DNA of 64,000 nt from Anaerovibrio lipolyticus LB2005 (GCF_000621545.1 NZ_JHYA01000003.1:186001-250000), one strand, 5' to 3'; shown: positions 26,873-35,877, numbered from the stretch's first letter. Program-made: numbers and translations. The notes: generated by a model from the sequence alone, not told the origin.

Positions 26873-27379
26873 TTATTCCGTAAATTCGATTTTCTCCAGC
26901 TCCAGTAAAAACTTTTTCTTATCAATACCACCGGAATAACCCGTTATAGCCTTGCCAGAACCCAAAACGCGATGACATGGCACCATTATAGGTATTGGAT
27001 TATTACCTACAGCTCCCCCTACAGCCTGAGCCGACGCCCGCTTGCCACGCTTTTCGCTTACCAGCTTGGCAATTTCACCATAGGTCATGGTTTTTCCATA
27101 AGGGATTTCCTTAACAACATTCCATACATCCATACGAAAATCAGTGCCCTCCAGAGATAGGACAGGCATAAAATCCGGGTTGCAGCCACTAAAATATAGG
27201 CTTAACCACAATTTTGCATCCTGAATAATGGGCAAATCATCACTAAACTCAATATCCTTGACATTAATAGGGAGCTGATTGCCCTCCTCCTGTTCAAAGA
27301 TGATGTTAGTCAAGCCGTCCTCATGGGCCATAATATAAAGTTTTCCCAAAGGTGAATCATAGTACGACATGTATTGCAC
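26873..27379 (-). CDS. ogt: Methylated-DNA-protein cysteine methyltransferase
   Basis: A 168-residue suicide alkyltransferase repairing O6-alkylguanine. The active site PCHRVLGSGKAITGYSGG (Cys about residue 137) and the helix-turn-helix region (GKTMTYGEIAKLVSEKRG) are intact. GTG 27379 is taken as start because GAGGTGA lies 8 nt upstream; MSYYDSPLG nine bases later is an alternative. A -10-like TATAAT lies within the loop of the terminator hairpin just upstream, so it can be transcribed separately from bioB. Confidence 0.93.
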   Translation of the reverse strand: MQYMSYYDSPLGKLYIMAHEDGLTNIIFEQEEGNQLPINVKDIEFSDDLPIIQDAKLWLSLYFSGCNPDFMPVLSLEGTDFRMDVWNVVKEIPYGKTMTYGEIAKLVSEKRGKRASAQAVGGAVGNNPIPIMVPCHRVLGSGKAITGYSGGIDKKKFLLELEKIEFTE

Positions 27380-27410
27380 GGTGGTTATCACCTCGATTGG
27401 CTTCAATAAA

Positions 27411-27483
27411 AAATCCCACGTTTATTTTATTATAACCCAAGCGTGGATTTTTTTCACTTGGTTATGAAATAATCGTGGGATAT
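27411..27483 (-). terminator. Long terminator hairpin after bioB
   Basis: Arms ATCCCACG...TATAACCCAAG and CTTGGTTATGA...CGTGGGAT form an extended stem of about 25 bp with a small asymmetric loop, followed on the minus strand by ATTTTTTATT. Confidence 0.75.
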
Positions 27484-27498
27484 TTCAAAATATTCTTT

Positions 27499-28476
27499 TT
27501 AATGATTTGTCATGCCTAATTTCTTAAGCAGTCCCATATCTTCTTTTATGGTGGTGCCGGAGGTTGTCAGCATATTACCGGTGATGGAAGCGGATGCGCC
27601 CCCCTGAAATGCGGTTGCACCGTTTTCCGGCAACACCTTTCGTCCCGCAGCCATACGGATATTTGCTGATGGGTTTATAAATCTGAAAATAGCCAATGTC
27701 CTTAGTGCATCATCTGATGATATAGGGGCTTGATGCTCCATGCCTGTTCCCGGAATAGGTACCAAAATATTGATTGGAATGGACTGAATACCTAACTCCT
27801 GTAAGGCAAAGGCCATATCTATACGATCCTGCCAGCCTTCCCCCATGCCAATAATTCCCCCGGAGCAAACCTCCAAGCCTTCAGCCTGGGCCGCTTTGAT
27901 AGTCCTTATCCTATCTTCATAGGTATGGGAGGTACAAATTTCCGGAAAATAACGCTCACTAGTTTCTATGTTATGGTGATAACGGGTCACTCCAGCTTCA
28001 CGAAGTTTTTTGAACTGCTCTCTGGAAATTATCCCATGGGATGCACAGAGTTTAATCGTAAGCTTATCCTTCATCAATCTATAGGTGGCCAAGGCTTTTT
28101 CAAAGTCCTTACCGCTTAATGCCCTGCCAGAGGTTACCAAAGCAATTCTGTTTACTCCTACGGCTTCATTGGCTTTGGCATTTTCCAGAATTTCCTCAGT
28201 GGATAAAAAATCGTACTCATCTACACCAGTTTTATGGCATGCTGCCTGGGCACAATAACGGCAATTCTCGCCACAACGTCCGCTGCGGGCGTTTATTATT
28301 GTACAAAGATCTACGTGGTTGCCACAGAAATGCTGCTGAAGCTTCAATGCCCCCTGTTGTAATTTTTCTAATGGTGTATTTAAGAGGAAGGATGTATCAT
28401 CTTCGTTTTTTATCCTTTTTCCCCCTATAATTTCTTCTACAATTCTATCTATGTTATCAAAATTAACCTCACCCAT
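27499..28476 (-). CDS. bioB: Biotin synthase
   Basis: A 325-residue radical-SAM enzyme that inserts sulfur into dethiobiotin. The SAM-cluster motif is CGENCRYCAQ (about residues 72-81); further conserved segments are YHHNIETS and CSGGIIGMGE, and the Arg ligand region NIRMAAGRK for the auxiliary cluster. ATG 28476 has GTGAGGGGC upstream. The other biotin genes are not in this window, but a BirA-type operator overlaps its promoter, so expression should respond to biotin. Confidence 0.96.
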   Translation of the reverse strand: MGEVNFDNIDRIVEEIIGGKRIKNEDDTSFLLNTPLEKLQQGALKLQQHFCGNHVDLCTIINARSGRCGENCRYCAQAACHKTGVDEYDFLSTEEILENAKANEAVGVNRIALVTSGRALSGKDFEKALATYRLMKDKLTIKLCASHGIISREQFKKLREAGVTRYHHNIETSERYFPEICTSHTYEDRIRTIKAAQAEGLEVCSGGIIGMGEGWQDRIDMAFALQELGIQSIPINILVPIPGTGMEHQAPISSDDALRTLAIFRFINPSANIRMAAGRKVLPENGATAFQGGASASITGNMLTTSGTTIKEDMGLLKKLGMTNH

Positions 28477-28523
28477 TATATGCCCCTCACTTTATTTCGA
28501 CATTTAATTTAACCAACGTCAAT

Positions 28524-28577
28524 ATTGTATGCCTGTGTTATTTTATTGTCAACCAGATATTGGATACTGGTTAACAT
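28524..28577 (-). promoter_or_regulatory. bioB promoter with BirA-type operator
   Basis: TTGTCAACC (28546-28554) and GGTTAACAT (28569-28577), separated by 14 bp, match the bacterial BirA operator consensus. On the minus strand TTGACA (28547-28552) and TACAAT (28524-28529) form a promoter with 17-bp spacing, so the operator overlaps the -35 element. BirA with biotinyl-AMP would shut off bioB when biotin is plentiful. Confidence 0.85.
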
Positions 28578-28715
28578 ATATCCTTTTCTGCCAATGAAAC
28601 CTTGATATTATTTAAACATTATTTTTATGTTATTTTATTGTTATTAATTTGTTATTTTATACTTTATTTATTGTTTTTTTTTTGTTAATTATCCACTATT
28701 TTAATACTGCCAAAT

Positions 28716-28758
28716 AAAAAGCTGACCTTGACTGCGAACAATCAAAATCAGCTTTAAA
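28716..28758 (-). terminator. Terminator after the sirtuin gene
   Basis: AAAGCTGA and TCAGCTTT arms with a 22-nt loop, followed by TTTTTATTTGG on the minus strand. Confidence 0.6.
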
Positions 28759-28777
28759 AATTGCATTATTCTACATA

Positions 28778-29512
28778 TTATTCAATACAGGCTTTTAACA
28801 CCTTTCCTGCAGCATCGTGAATCACCAGATCGCACCACTCGTCAGCCGGGGTTGCGGTCTTGTTTATCACAATAAGGTTCATGCCACGGAAATATCTTAC
28901 CAGACTGGCCGCAGGATAAACCATAAGAGAGGTGCCCCCTACTATCATGGTATCTGCCTTGGTAATTGCTTCCTCTGCATCAATAAGGTCCTGACGATTT
29001 AGGGCCTCCTCGTAAAGCACCACATCAGGCCTTACCATGCCACCACATTTCGGACAGGTAGGAATCCCATCACTGTTTACTATAAATTCTGCATCATAGG
29101 TGGCGTGGCATTTCACGCAGAAATTACGGTGAACAGAGCCGTGGAGCTCAATGACCCGCTTGGAGCCTGCCATCTGGTGCAGTCCATCAATATTCTGGGT
29201 AACCACAGCCTTCAGCTTTCCCATTTCCTCCAGCTTGGCCAGAGCTTTATGGGCATTATTTGGCTTGGCATCCAGATAAATAAGATTTTTCTTATAATAA
29301 TCAAAGAATTCCTTTGGGTGATCCTCCAAAAATGTATGGGAAACCATTTCCTCAGGAGTGAATTTTTGCTTTAGTCTTCTGTTATATAAGCCCTTGGCGC
29401 TACGGAAATCCGGAATCCCGGACTCGGTGGAAATTCCGGCCCCACCCAAAAAGACCATGGAACGGCTCTTGTCTATTATTTCCTTCAATTTCTTTATCTC
29501 TACAGCACCCAT
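28778..29512 (-). CDS. cobB: NAD-dependent protein deacylase, sirtuin family
   Basis: A 244-residue class U/III-type bacterial sirtuin removing acyl groups from lysine using NAD. Motifs: GAGISTESGIPDFRS (NAD-binding), TQNIDGLHQMAGS, catalytic His in ELHGS, and a four-cysteine zinc site (CVKCHATYD ... CPKCGG). ATG 29512 is preferred because GAGGTGG lies 6 nt upstream; an ATG 21 nt earlier lacks a ribosome site. Monocistronic between terminators. Confidence 0.94.
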   Translation of the reverse strand: MGAVEIKKLKEIIDKSRSMVFLGGAGISTESGIPDFRSAKGLYNRRLKQKFTPEEMVSHTFLEDHPKEFFDYYKKNLIYLDAKPNNAHKALAKLEEMGKLKAVVTQNIDGLHQMAGSKRVIELHGSVHRNFCVKCHATYDAEFIVNSDGIPTCPKCGGMVRPDVVLYEEALNRQDLIDAEEAITKADTMIVGGTSLMVYPAASLVRYFRGMNLIVINKTATPADEWCDLVIHDAAGKVLKACIE

Positions 29513-29663
29513 CCAAAACCACCTCACATTCATTGGATATTTGCGTATGCTATTAGCTTTTTCCGGTGAATCTTAATTTTAGTTTATTCTGCAAAATATA
29601 ATAAAAATCCTGCTGAAAATTTCGCAATATAAGGAATATAATTTTTACAACACTCGCAATTTC

Positions 29664-29700
29664 TAAAAAAGAAAACACCTGCTGGCAGGCAGCAGGTGCT
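29664..29700 (-). terminator. Terminator of the exported RelA/SpoT-like gene
   Basis: CACCTGCTG/CAGCAGGTG perfect 9-bp stem followed on the minus strand by TTTTCTTTTTT. Confidence 0.8.
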
Positions 29701-29825
29701 TCCCTCTAGGAAGGTCTTATGGGTTTATCAAAAATGGGATTATCTTTTAATGATATTATTATAATGTTATTTAAACATTTTTACAACTTTTATATAACCA
29801 TTATATATATTTATTTTAATTATTA

Positions 29826-30761
29826 TTAAACAGCACGCTTATAATTTTCAAGCTGCTCTATTCCCCTTGGCAAAGGCAGGCTGTCATAGGTGCTCTTAAT
29901 GGAAGTATAAAGCTCCGCCTTTCTTTCAGTAGAGGTCTCCGGATTTCTCCATTCCTCGTACATCTTATGGGTTGCACGACTGGCTGCCAGAGTTTCCTGG
30001 GAATGAACCTGTATTTCAAAGGCCTGCCCGGATGGGCTGGTAGCATTCAGATGAACTGCCTTGTAGCGGCCATCCTTGTTGAGATATTTATTGTCAATTT
30101 CATCCAAAGTGTAGCCCTTCTCCTCAAGGAGCGCCACAGTGTCACGAACCTTATCTGCCATTTCATCGTGGTTTACCACCTCAGTATATCTGAGGAGATC
30201 ACCGGTTTCAGAAACATATTCAAAATCCTGCTTTGGGGTTTCCCCTGCTTCCAGGGCCTTGTTGGTCTTGCGATCAATTTTGCTCTTGATACTGGAGGCT
30301 GTCTTAACGGAATACTCCAGCCCCTCCATGGAGGTACCCAGTCTATTGGCAATATCCAGCATATCCATAGTAATACGTGGTTCATTGGCCCGTGCCATAT
30401 TATACGCCACCTGAGCCCGCTGCTGACATCCTTCCAGAATATTATCCCCCTGGGATGCACTGCCGGAAATTACAACCTTGCCGTTTCTGTTACGATAAGG
30501 AATACCACCAAGGCGCATACTGTCTGTCAGGGCAGTTGCTGTGCTCATAAGGCCCAGCTGTGCCGCCGAGGCACTATTTACATTACCAAAGCTGCATGTA
30601 AATGCAGACCAGGCAACCACGCCGGCAACGAGAAATGCCTTCCCTCTGCCAAGGTTGTCCAGCTTGGTTATTTCAATCATCCGTGATAAATCGTTGAGCT
30701 TGGTATTTTTCAAATATCTTCTCACCTTTTTCATGTAATTATTAACATCGTTTGTATCCAT
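29826..30761 (-). CDS. Exported protein with RelA/SpoT-like nucleotidyltransferase domain
   Basis: A 311-residue protein. A basic N-terminal region is followed by a hydrophobic segment (about residues 39-58) and an SASAA cleavage-like site near 66, so it is probably exported. The C-terminal half (about 155-272) resembles the RelA/SpoT synthetase fold: SIKSK (Lys159/161), TGDLLRYT (Asp188), GRYKAVHL (Tyr233, His237), FEIQVHS (Glu249, Gln251) and THKMYEEW (His265). These line up in order with the K/R, D, Y-x-x-x-H, E-x-Q and H of ppGpp synthetases and of secreted toxin domains with YKAVH / FEIQ-H signatures. No HD hydrolase or TGS domain is present. An immunity gene is not evident. GAGGGGAAGTG precedes the ATG. 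Confidence 0.7.
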   Translation of the reverse strand: MDTNDVNNYMKKVRRYLKNTKLNDLSRMIEITKLDNLGRGKAFLVAGVVAWSAFTCSFGNVNSASAAQLGLMSTATALTDSMRLGGIPYRNRNGKVVISGSASQGDNILEGCQQRAQVAYNMARANEPRITMDMLDIANRLGTSMEGLEYSVKTASSIKSKIDRKTNKALEAGETPKQDFEYVSETGDLLRYTEVVNHDEMADKVRDTVALLEEKGYTLDEIDNKYLNKDGRYKAVHLNATSPSGQAFEIQVHSQETLAASRATHKMYEEWRNPETSTERKAELYTSIKSTYDSLPLPRGIEQLENYKRAV

Positions 30762-30805
30762 ACAGCTTCACTTCCCCTCTGTAATAAAATAGCTGAGATA
30801 CATTG

Positions 30806-30825
30806 CAATAGCTTTAATGCTATTG
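30806..30825. promoter_or_regulatory. Inverted repeat in the divergent promoter region
   Basis: CAATAGC and GCTATTG flank six bases; a third related TATAGCAATG follows 20 bp later. The position between divergently transcribed exported-protein genes suggests an operator, but no regulator is known. Confidence 0.4.
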
Positions 30826-31028
30826 TCTATGGTTATACTATAGCAATGAATTATGAATTTTAGTTGAAAGATATCACCAAATAAATAAATTTTTCATTGC
30901 ATCTTATTTTACAAGAATTAAGAGTCTAACATTTTATTTTTAATTAATACAGTATTAATTTAAATATAATGTATCCCATATTTAATAGTGATATGATGTT
31001 TCATATATAATATGATGAGGTGATGGGA

Positions 31029-32810
31029 TTGAAAAAAATGGATTTGAAGAAAAAGGTAATGTACACTCTGAGCACTGGTCTGCTGGCGTGTACCTTTTCA
31101 TTTGCTCCCCTTTCTGCGCCTTCAGTAGCAGAGGCTGCAGACTGGGGTTTAATCGGCAACATCTTTGGCACTGTTTCACAGGCTGCCATGGAATACGATC
31201 AAGTACAGACCTATTTGCTGAATTGGGGCAACAGCCCTGAAACCCAGCAAAAGACCCTGAATGAAACCGTTGAAAAATATGGTCTTGATACCTCTGTAGA
31301 GCACAACGAGCGGGTATCCCGGGTTCTGAACCAGCTTATAGACCACGGCCATTACGCCATGGAGCCAAACAGCCTGCCATTCAGATGGCGTGTTATCAAT
31401 AATGATGAGTGGAATGCGGCCTGCTATCCAAATGATTTTATTGAAGTAAATAGTGGCCTTCTGAATGATCTCCACAGTGATGACGCACTGGCAGCAGTAA
31501 TGTCCCATGAGATGATTCATGGCCTTCATCAGCACATTGCAAAGGATGCCCCAAAGCAGGTCCTTTATAAATACGGTACAGCACTTCTCACCATGAAAGC
31601 AGATGTGCTCCAGGCTACTTTGGGATCTTATATTGGAAATTACATTTCCGTAAAAAACACCACCAACCTGTCTGAGGCTGATGCAGATGAATATGGCTTC
31701 TATCTCCACTGCAGTGCTGGCTTTAACCCTGGTGGCTTCTCTGCCATGACCCTAAATATGGCCAAGGGGGATAATACTGATCGCAACATTATAAAGGAAA
31801 TTTTTACGGGAGCCTATAACCATCCAGCTTCTCAAAAGCGCTTTGAGCAAGCCCAGCAGCGTATGGAAGAATATGGCTACAACCATGTAAAGGTAAAAAA
31901 TGGTACTGAAATTTTCATTGATGACAAGCATTTCATGACTGCAGGGGAAACACCTGAGCTGGCTGACTGGGAAAATGCTTATCTTATTGCCGGTGGTATC
32001 TGCAAGGGTATCCACGACTATTCCACCGTTGAGGCTTGGGGCTTTGGCACTCCTGATTTCCTCAGTGACATTGCCTATAAGGATCTGAAAAATGCCCTGA
32101 ATGATCCTTCTCTTTCTGCCAGTCTTCAGACCATGCTTACTAATGCTTATGCCTTAGATATCCATGATAATGATTACAGGAGCACCAAGGCAAAGCTGAG
32201 AAAGGCTGAAAAGGAGCGCAATGACAAGATTACCAAGCGCCAAAAGGAGGTAATGTCCGCTGAAAATGCTTCCTCCTATGAAGGTCATTTTGAAGGTTAC
32301 ACCAAGCTTGGGCTTAATGTTTTGGCCTACAAGGAGGCTGAAAAGGCCTACAAGGCAGATCCAAACAGCTATATTCAAACTGGAAATATGTCCCGTGCCT
32401 TGAATGCCCTTAATGCCGAATACAGGGAAAAGCATAACACCTGGAATGATGATTATACCCAGAAGGCTATTGAATATACTGATAAGGCCCTTAAAATCTG
32501 CCAGGACAACTCCATTGATGATACCTACTGGCTTTACAGCAATATGGCTTACTATCAGATGCAGGCTCAGAACTACGCAACCTCCAACGAGGCAGCATTA
32601 AAAGCCATCAGCCTTAAGCCTGATGAAAAGAGCAACTATCGTTTTGTTGGTTACAATAGCTTAATGCTGGGGGATAAGGGCAGTGCAGTTAAGTATTATT
32701 CTCTCTATCTGAACCACGGTGGTGATAGGGAAATGGTGCCATCAGAGCTTTCCAATGAAGTTCAGGCAAATGCCAGAACCCTTGAAGAAATTTACGACGC
32801 CAACGAGTAA
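31029..32810 (+). CDS. Exported M48-family metalloprotease with TPR region
   Basis: A protein of about 593 residues resembling BepA/YfgC-like periplasmic proteases. A signal peptide (about residues 8-38, ending SVAEAA-DW) precedes an M48 domain with the zinc motif SHEMIHGLHQH (about 160) and the third ligand in LSEADADEYGF (about 220). The C-terminal half contains several TPR-like helical repeats (for example YATSNEAALKAISLKPDE). Likely role: quality control of outer-membrane or secreted proteins. The start is uncertain; TTG 31029 fits the GAGGTGATGG ribosome site best, with ATG 31038 and GTG 31020 as alternatives. Confidence 0.85.
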   Translation: MKKMDLKKKVMYTLSTGLLACTFSFAPLSAPSVAEAADWGLIGNIFGTVSQAAMEYDQVQTYLLNWGNSPETQQKTLNETVEKYGLDTSVEHNERVSRVLNQLIDHGHYAMEPNSLPFRWRVINNDEWNAACYPNDFIEVNSGLLNDLHSDDALAAVMSHEMIHGLHQHIAKDAPKQVLYKYGTALLTMKADVLQATLGSYIGNYISVKNTTNLSEADADEYGFYLHCSAGFNPGGFSAMTLNMAKGDNTDRNIIKEIFTGAYNHPASQKRFEQAQQRMEEYGYNHVKVKNGTEIFIDDKHFMTAGETPELADWENAYLIAGGICKGIHDYSTVEAWGFGTPDFLSDIAYKDLKNALNDPSLSASLQTMLTNAYALDIHDNDYRSTKAKLRKAEKERNDKITKRQKEVMSAENASSYEGHFEGYTKLGLNVLAYKEAEKAYKADPNSYIQTGNMSRALNALNAEYREKHNTWNDDYTQKAIEYTDKALKICQDNSIDDTYWLYSNMAYYQMQAQNYATSNEAALKAISLKPDEKSNYRFVGYNSLMLGDKGSAVKYYSLYLNHGGDREMVPSELSNEVQANARTLEEIYDANE

Positions 32811-32830
32811 AATTTTATACACAGGCAACT

Positions 32831-32866
32831 TAAAAGGACGCAACTGAGTTTGCGTCCTTTTTTTGC
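32831..32866 (+). terminator. Terminator of the M48 protease gene
   Basis: AAAGGACGCAA/TTGCGTCCTTT stem with a run of seven Ts. Confidence 0.85.
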
Positions 32867-32883
32867 TTTAAAATATTAAATTA

Positions 32884-32965
32884 ATCCACAGTTTTCTTGG
32901 GAAATCCACAATTTATCAAAGGGTTATACAGAGTTATTCACAGGATATCTGTGGACTGTGTGGAT
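32884..32965. other. DnaA-box-like cluster next to rep
   Basis: TTATTCACA (32934-32942) matches the DnaA box consensus TTATNCACA. Related AATCCACA, TTATACAGA, ATCTGTGGA and TGTGTGGAT sequences surround it, just beyond the 3' end of the initiator gene. A TTTTCCACA also lies within the iteron region at 35385-35393. Host DnaA may take part in opening this origin. Confidence 0.5.
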
Positions 32966-34521
32966 TACTCAAGGATATCCGCTATGGATGTTTTACCAAC
33001 GATGCTCTGAATCTCGGAAATATTCAGCTTGGCATCAAGACACTGCTGTAAAAATTCCTTGCTGATTTTCTGGCCATTAACCAGCACAGTAAGCACCAGC
33101 TGGTTTTTCAGAGCTTCCTTGACAGAGCTGCTGTGTTCCTCAACTGGAACCATTTCAGCCTCAGGCACATCCTCAACAGCATCAAGGATAGCTGCATCAT
33201 CTGCCTCAAATGTATCATTATCCTCAGCATCTGGTGTTGCCTTAACTGCTTCAGCCTCAACCCTCTCCTGGGCTGCTGAAAATTCTGATACATTTTGGTC
33301 ATATATAGACCCAACATTATCCATAAGGGAAGAAAAATCTCCCTTTTGATAGCATTTTATAAACTGGGCCTTGTCAATATCGCCCAATAATTTATCCACA
33401 ACCTCGTCCATATCCCCAGCCTTGGCTTTGGCCATAATAACCTCCCGGGACATTTCACCAATGCCACGGGAAATAAGGAATTCCTCGCATGCCTTGTCGC
33501 TGCTGTCTTCCGCCATTTTATTCTGTTCGAACAAATCAAACTGCATGACAGCCTTCTTGGCATTACCAGCATAATCCTGCTCAATGGCCTTGCGCATATA
33601 GGCGGGAATATTCTTCACCCCGTGCTGGGTAAGGGTATACTGCACATTGTCCCTGATGCGTTTGGCGTCATAGTTCCTTATTAGACGGTTGGCCACGATT
33701 TTGCCAATACCATATTTAAGGAGAATATCCACCAGATCATCCTCAGCAACGGTAATATTGTCCTCAACATCCGGAGAATCGCTCTTTTTGCTGAGGTAGA
33801 ACTTGAAGCCGGTAATGGTGCGGCTTGGCTTGATTTTATCATATTCGATATAATAGCCGGTATGGCTGTTTATATCATTAACGGAATAGTTTATAACGGA
33901 CCTTATAAATACGGATACATTCTGGTATCTGTCTTCAACTCCCATATATTCACGCAGCTGTTCCAAAGAAAATTCACGCTCTATGACCCCAGAGTTTTTA
34001 AATTTCTCAAAGCCCTGGTACTGCAAAAGAAGCTCCAACAGCTTTATTGAATGGGTGGACTTCAGGGAAAAGATAGAGCTGGCTGAAATCTGGGTATAAG
34101 GCTTGCCCGCCAGTTCCAGTACATAAGGGGCAAAATCCTTATGCAGCTCAATGGAAAGCATACCCTTGGCCTTATCAAATTCAAATTTTGGAAAAGGCAC
34201 CACAGATATGTATTTTCCTTCTTCCTCGTTGTCCTTCAGCACAGCCTGCATACCCTGAAGGTTACGACAAAAACCCTTCAGACGTGAATAGTACACGTTG
34301 TTGCCACCAAACATCTTGATGACCTCAACTGAAGGAATACTTACTACTTTGTTTTCAGTAGGCTCACCAGCCTTGAGCTGGGGCCTCAGACTGGCCAAGG
34401 CCAGATAGAATAGCCTGGCCTCCATGAGATTTGAAAAGATGGAGGGGGACTCTATCAGGGTGTTGGCCTGAAGTATTATTTGCTTGGTCTTTTTCTTATG
34501 ACTGCTAAGTTTTGTATTCAT
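32965..34521 (-). CDS. Replication initiator, Rep_3 (RepB/Pi-like) family
   Basis: A 518-residue initiator. The N-terminal ~260 residues show the paired winged-helix layout of Rep_3 iteron-binding proteins: QANTLIESPSIFSNLMEARL at the start, the loop ISASSIFSLKSTHSIKLLEL typical of WH1, and the WH2 region SVNDINSHTGYYIEYDKIKP followed by ITGFKFYLSKK. The ~250-residue C-terminal extension is unusual: a helical segment, then an acidic linker and a small conserved-looking end domain. ATG 34521 has AAGGAAAG upstream; a GTG 78 nt earlier would lie over iterons, making it less likely. The stretch between holds iterons at 34558 and 34599, suggesting Rep represses itself. An exact iteron is embedded in the coding sequence at 33286-33302. 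Confidence 0.9.
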   Translation of the reverse strand: MNTKLSSHKKKTKQIILQANTLIESPSIFSNLMEARLFYLALASLRPQLKAGEPTENKVVSIPSVEVIKMFGGNNVYYSRLKGFCRNLQGMQAVLKDNEEEGKYISVVPFPKFEFDKAKGMLSIELHKDFAPYVLELAGKPYTQISASSIFSLKSTHSIKLLELLLQYQGFEKFKNSGVIEREFSLEQLREYMGVEDRYQNVSVFIRSVINYSVNDINSHTGYYIEYDKIKPSRTITGFKFYLSKKSDSPDVEDNITVAEDDLVDILLKYGIGKIVANRLIRNYDAKRIRDNVQYTLTQHGVKNIPAYMRKAIEQDYAGNAKKAVMQFDLFEQNKMAEDSSDKACEEFLISRGIGEMSREVIMAKAKAGDMDEVVDKLLGDIDKAQFIKCYQKGDFSSLMDNVGSIYDQNVSEFSAAQERVEAEAVKATPDAEDNDTFEADDAAILDAVEDVPEAEMVPVEEHSSSVKEALKNQLVLTVLVNGQKISKEFLQQCLDAKLNISEIQSIVGKTSIADILE

Positions 34522-34539
34522 CCCTTTGCTTTCCTTATA

Positions 34540-35580
34540 TGTAAAGTTTAGGTAATCCGACCGTCTTGTATCAAACTTTTCATTTGGAAAAGGATACACG
34601 ACCTCAATGTATCAATCTTACGCGACCATTATAACATTATATGAGTAAAATGTATAATACTTTTTGATATTTTTTTCATAAATGTTACATTTATGTCGTG
34701 TGTCGTATCGTCCCGTGTTGTGTGGCTTCGTGCAGCTTCGTGTCGTGTTGTTTCATGATTTTTCATTAATACATAACCTTATTGTATAAAAAACTTCTAA
34801 AATCTATGATACAATTAGGTCATATATGAACTAAAATGTAACAAAATTTCATATAGATGACTGAATTGTATCTTTAAATTTAATTACATGACTTGATTGT
34901 ATCATAATCTTCAGCTTATAACACTAATATTTATGTTACAATTCAGTCATGTATTCTAAATTCATGATACAATACAGTCATATATAGGTTATACATTACC
35001 TAATTGTATCTTTTTTTAGTGATTTCATTTAAAACTAATGATACATTTCAGTAACCTATTGTTACAATTAGGTCATTTATACTCTTTTTTATCATTTTTC
35101 TTCTATATTATATGATACAATCCGGTCATGTTTTACTGATTTTAGCCTTGCAGCCAGTCTTTTCAGGCCGAGCCAGCTCTATATTACACAAAAAATGGTA
35201 ACTATAACCTCCTTTTTTTCTGTCTGCTGAAATTATGCTACACTCTTAATACTAGAATAGGGGATGAAATTACATTTAAATAGATGACCATAATGTATCA
35301 TCTGTTTAAATTTCCTTTTCTGAAAAGGACTATAGGAGACCAAATTGTATCTAAGCTTCACCTGTATCCCTGATAACTACTGACTTTTCCACAGATACAT
35401 GACCTAATTGTATAGTTCATTGGTATTTTTCACAGTCAATTATGTTATATATGATACAATTCAGTCATGTAATACTACAATAAGGTAATCTTTAAGATAC
35501 AATTCCGTCATCTATATGATACATTTTGGTACGGCTTATGATACAATTACATCAGCTAAAGTATACATTTCAGTCGCATA
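34540..35580. other. Iteron-rich replication origin
   Basis: About 20 copies of a roughly 17-bp iteron, consensus TGATACAATTNNGTCAT, lie in this AT-rich region. In that orientation they start near 34807, 34934, 34965, 35039, 35060, 35113, 35452, 35495, 35517, 35539 and 35561. In the inverse orientation (ATGACNNAATTGTATCA) they start near 34558, 34599, 34773, 34857, 34888, 34995, 35284, 35336 and 35399. Degenerate copies occur near 34641, 34826 and 35473. It lies between divergent rep and parA genes and holds no gene. Mixed orientation and irregular spacing differ from classic tandem iteron arrays. Confidence 0.85.
34695..34750 (+). repeat. Degenerate TCGTG/GTGTTG pentamer patch in the origin
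   Basis: A 55-bp G/T/C-rich run with repeated TCGTG units (GTCGTG, TCGTATCG, TCCCGTG, CTTCGTG, CTTCGTGTCGTG) stands out inside otherwise A/T-rich DNA. The sequence is strand-asymmetric, with almost no A. Confidence 0.55.
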
Positions 35581-35660
35581 TAATGGCTGTAACCCTTGAT
35601 ATATAAGGATTTACCGCCAGGTAAAAACTATAAAAACATATAAAATACATATAAAGAAAT

Positions 35661-35730
35661 AAAACACACAGATATCAACAGAAATCTCTGGATAAGAAGA
35701 TGGGGGAGTGGTTGCTGTGTGTTTTTTTTT
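35661..35730 (+). terminator. Terminator with long loop between origin and parA
   Basis: AAAACACACAG and CTGTGTGTTTT form an 11-bp stem with a 43-nt loop, followed by TTTTTTTTT. No gene precedes it on this strand, so it may end a short untranslated transcript from the origin (a candidate regulatory RNA) or insulate parA. Confidence 0.6.
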
Positions 35731-35877
35731 ATTATTTGTAGTAAGTAATGTAATTAGGGACTTGCTTTATTTTTAAAAAAATACTAATATAACAGTATTA
35801 TAGTAATATTAAAGTTATAAATTAACATTTATCTAACATTATATAAATGTTTAATTACTGTAAAATGAGGTGTATAA

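Noticed and set aside
29967-30686. A 239-codon plus-strand frame opposite the RelA/SpoT-like gene
   Set aside because: Antisense shadow with no ribosome site; the minus-strand frame has signal peptide, domain motifs and terminator.
34540-35580. CRISPR array reading of the repeat region
   Set aside because: Repeats are short, in both orientations and irregularly spaced, with no uniform spacers and no cas genes. They fit replication iterons.
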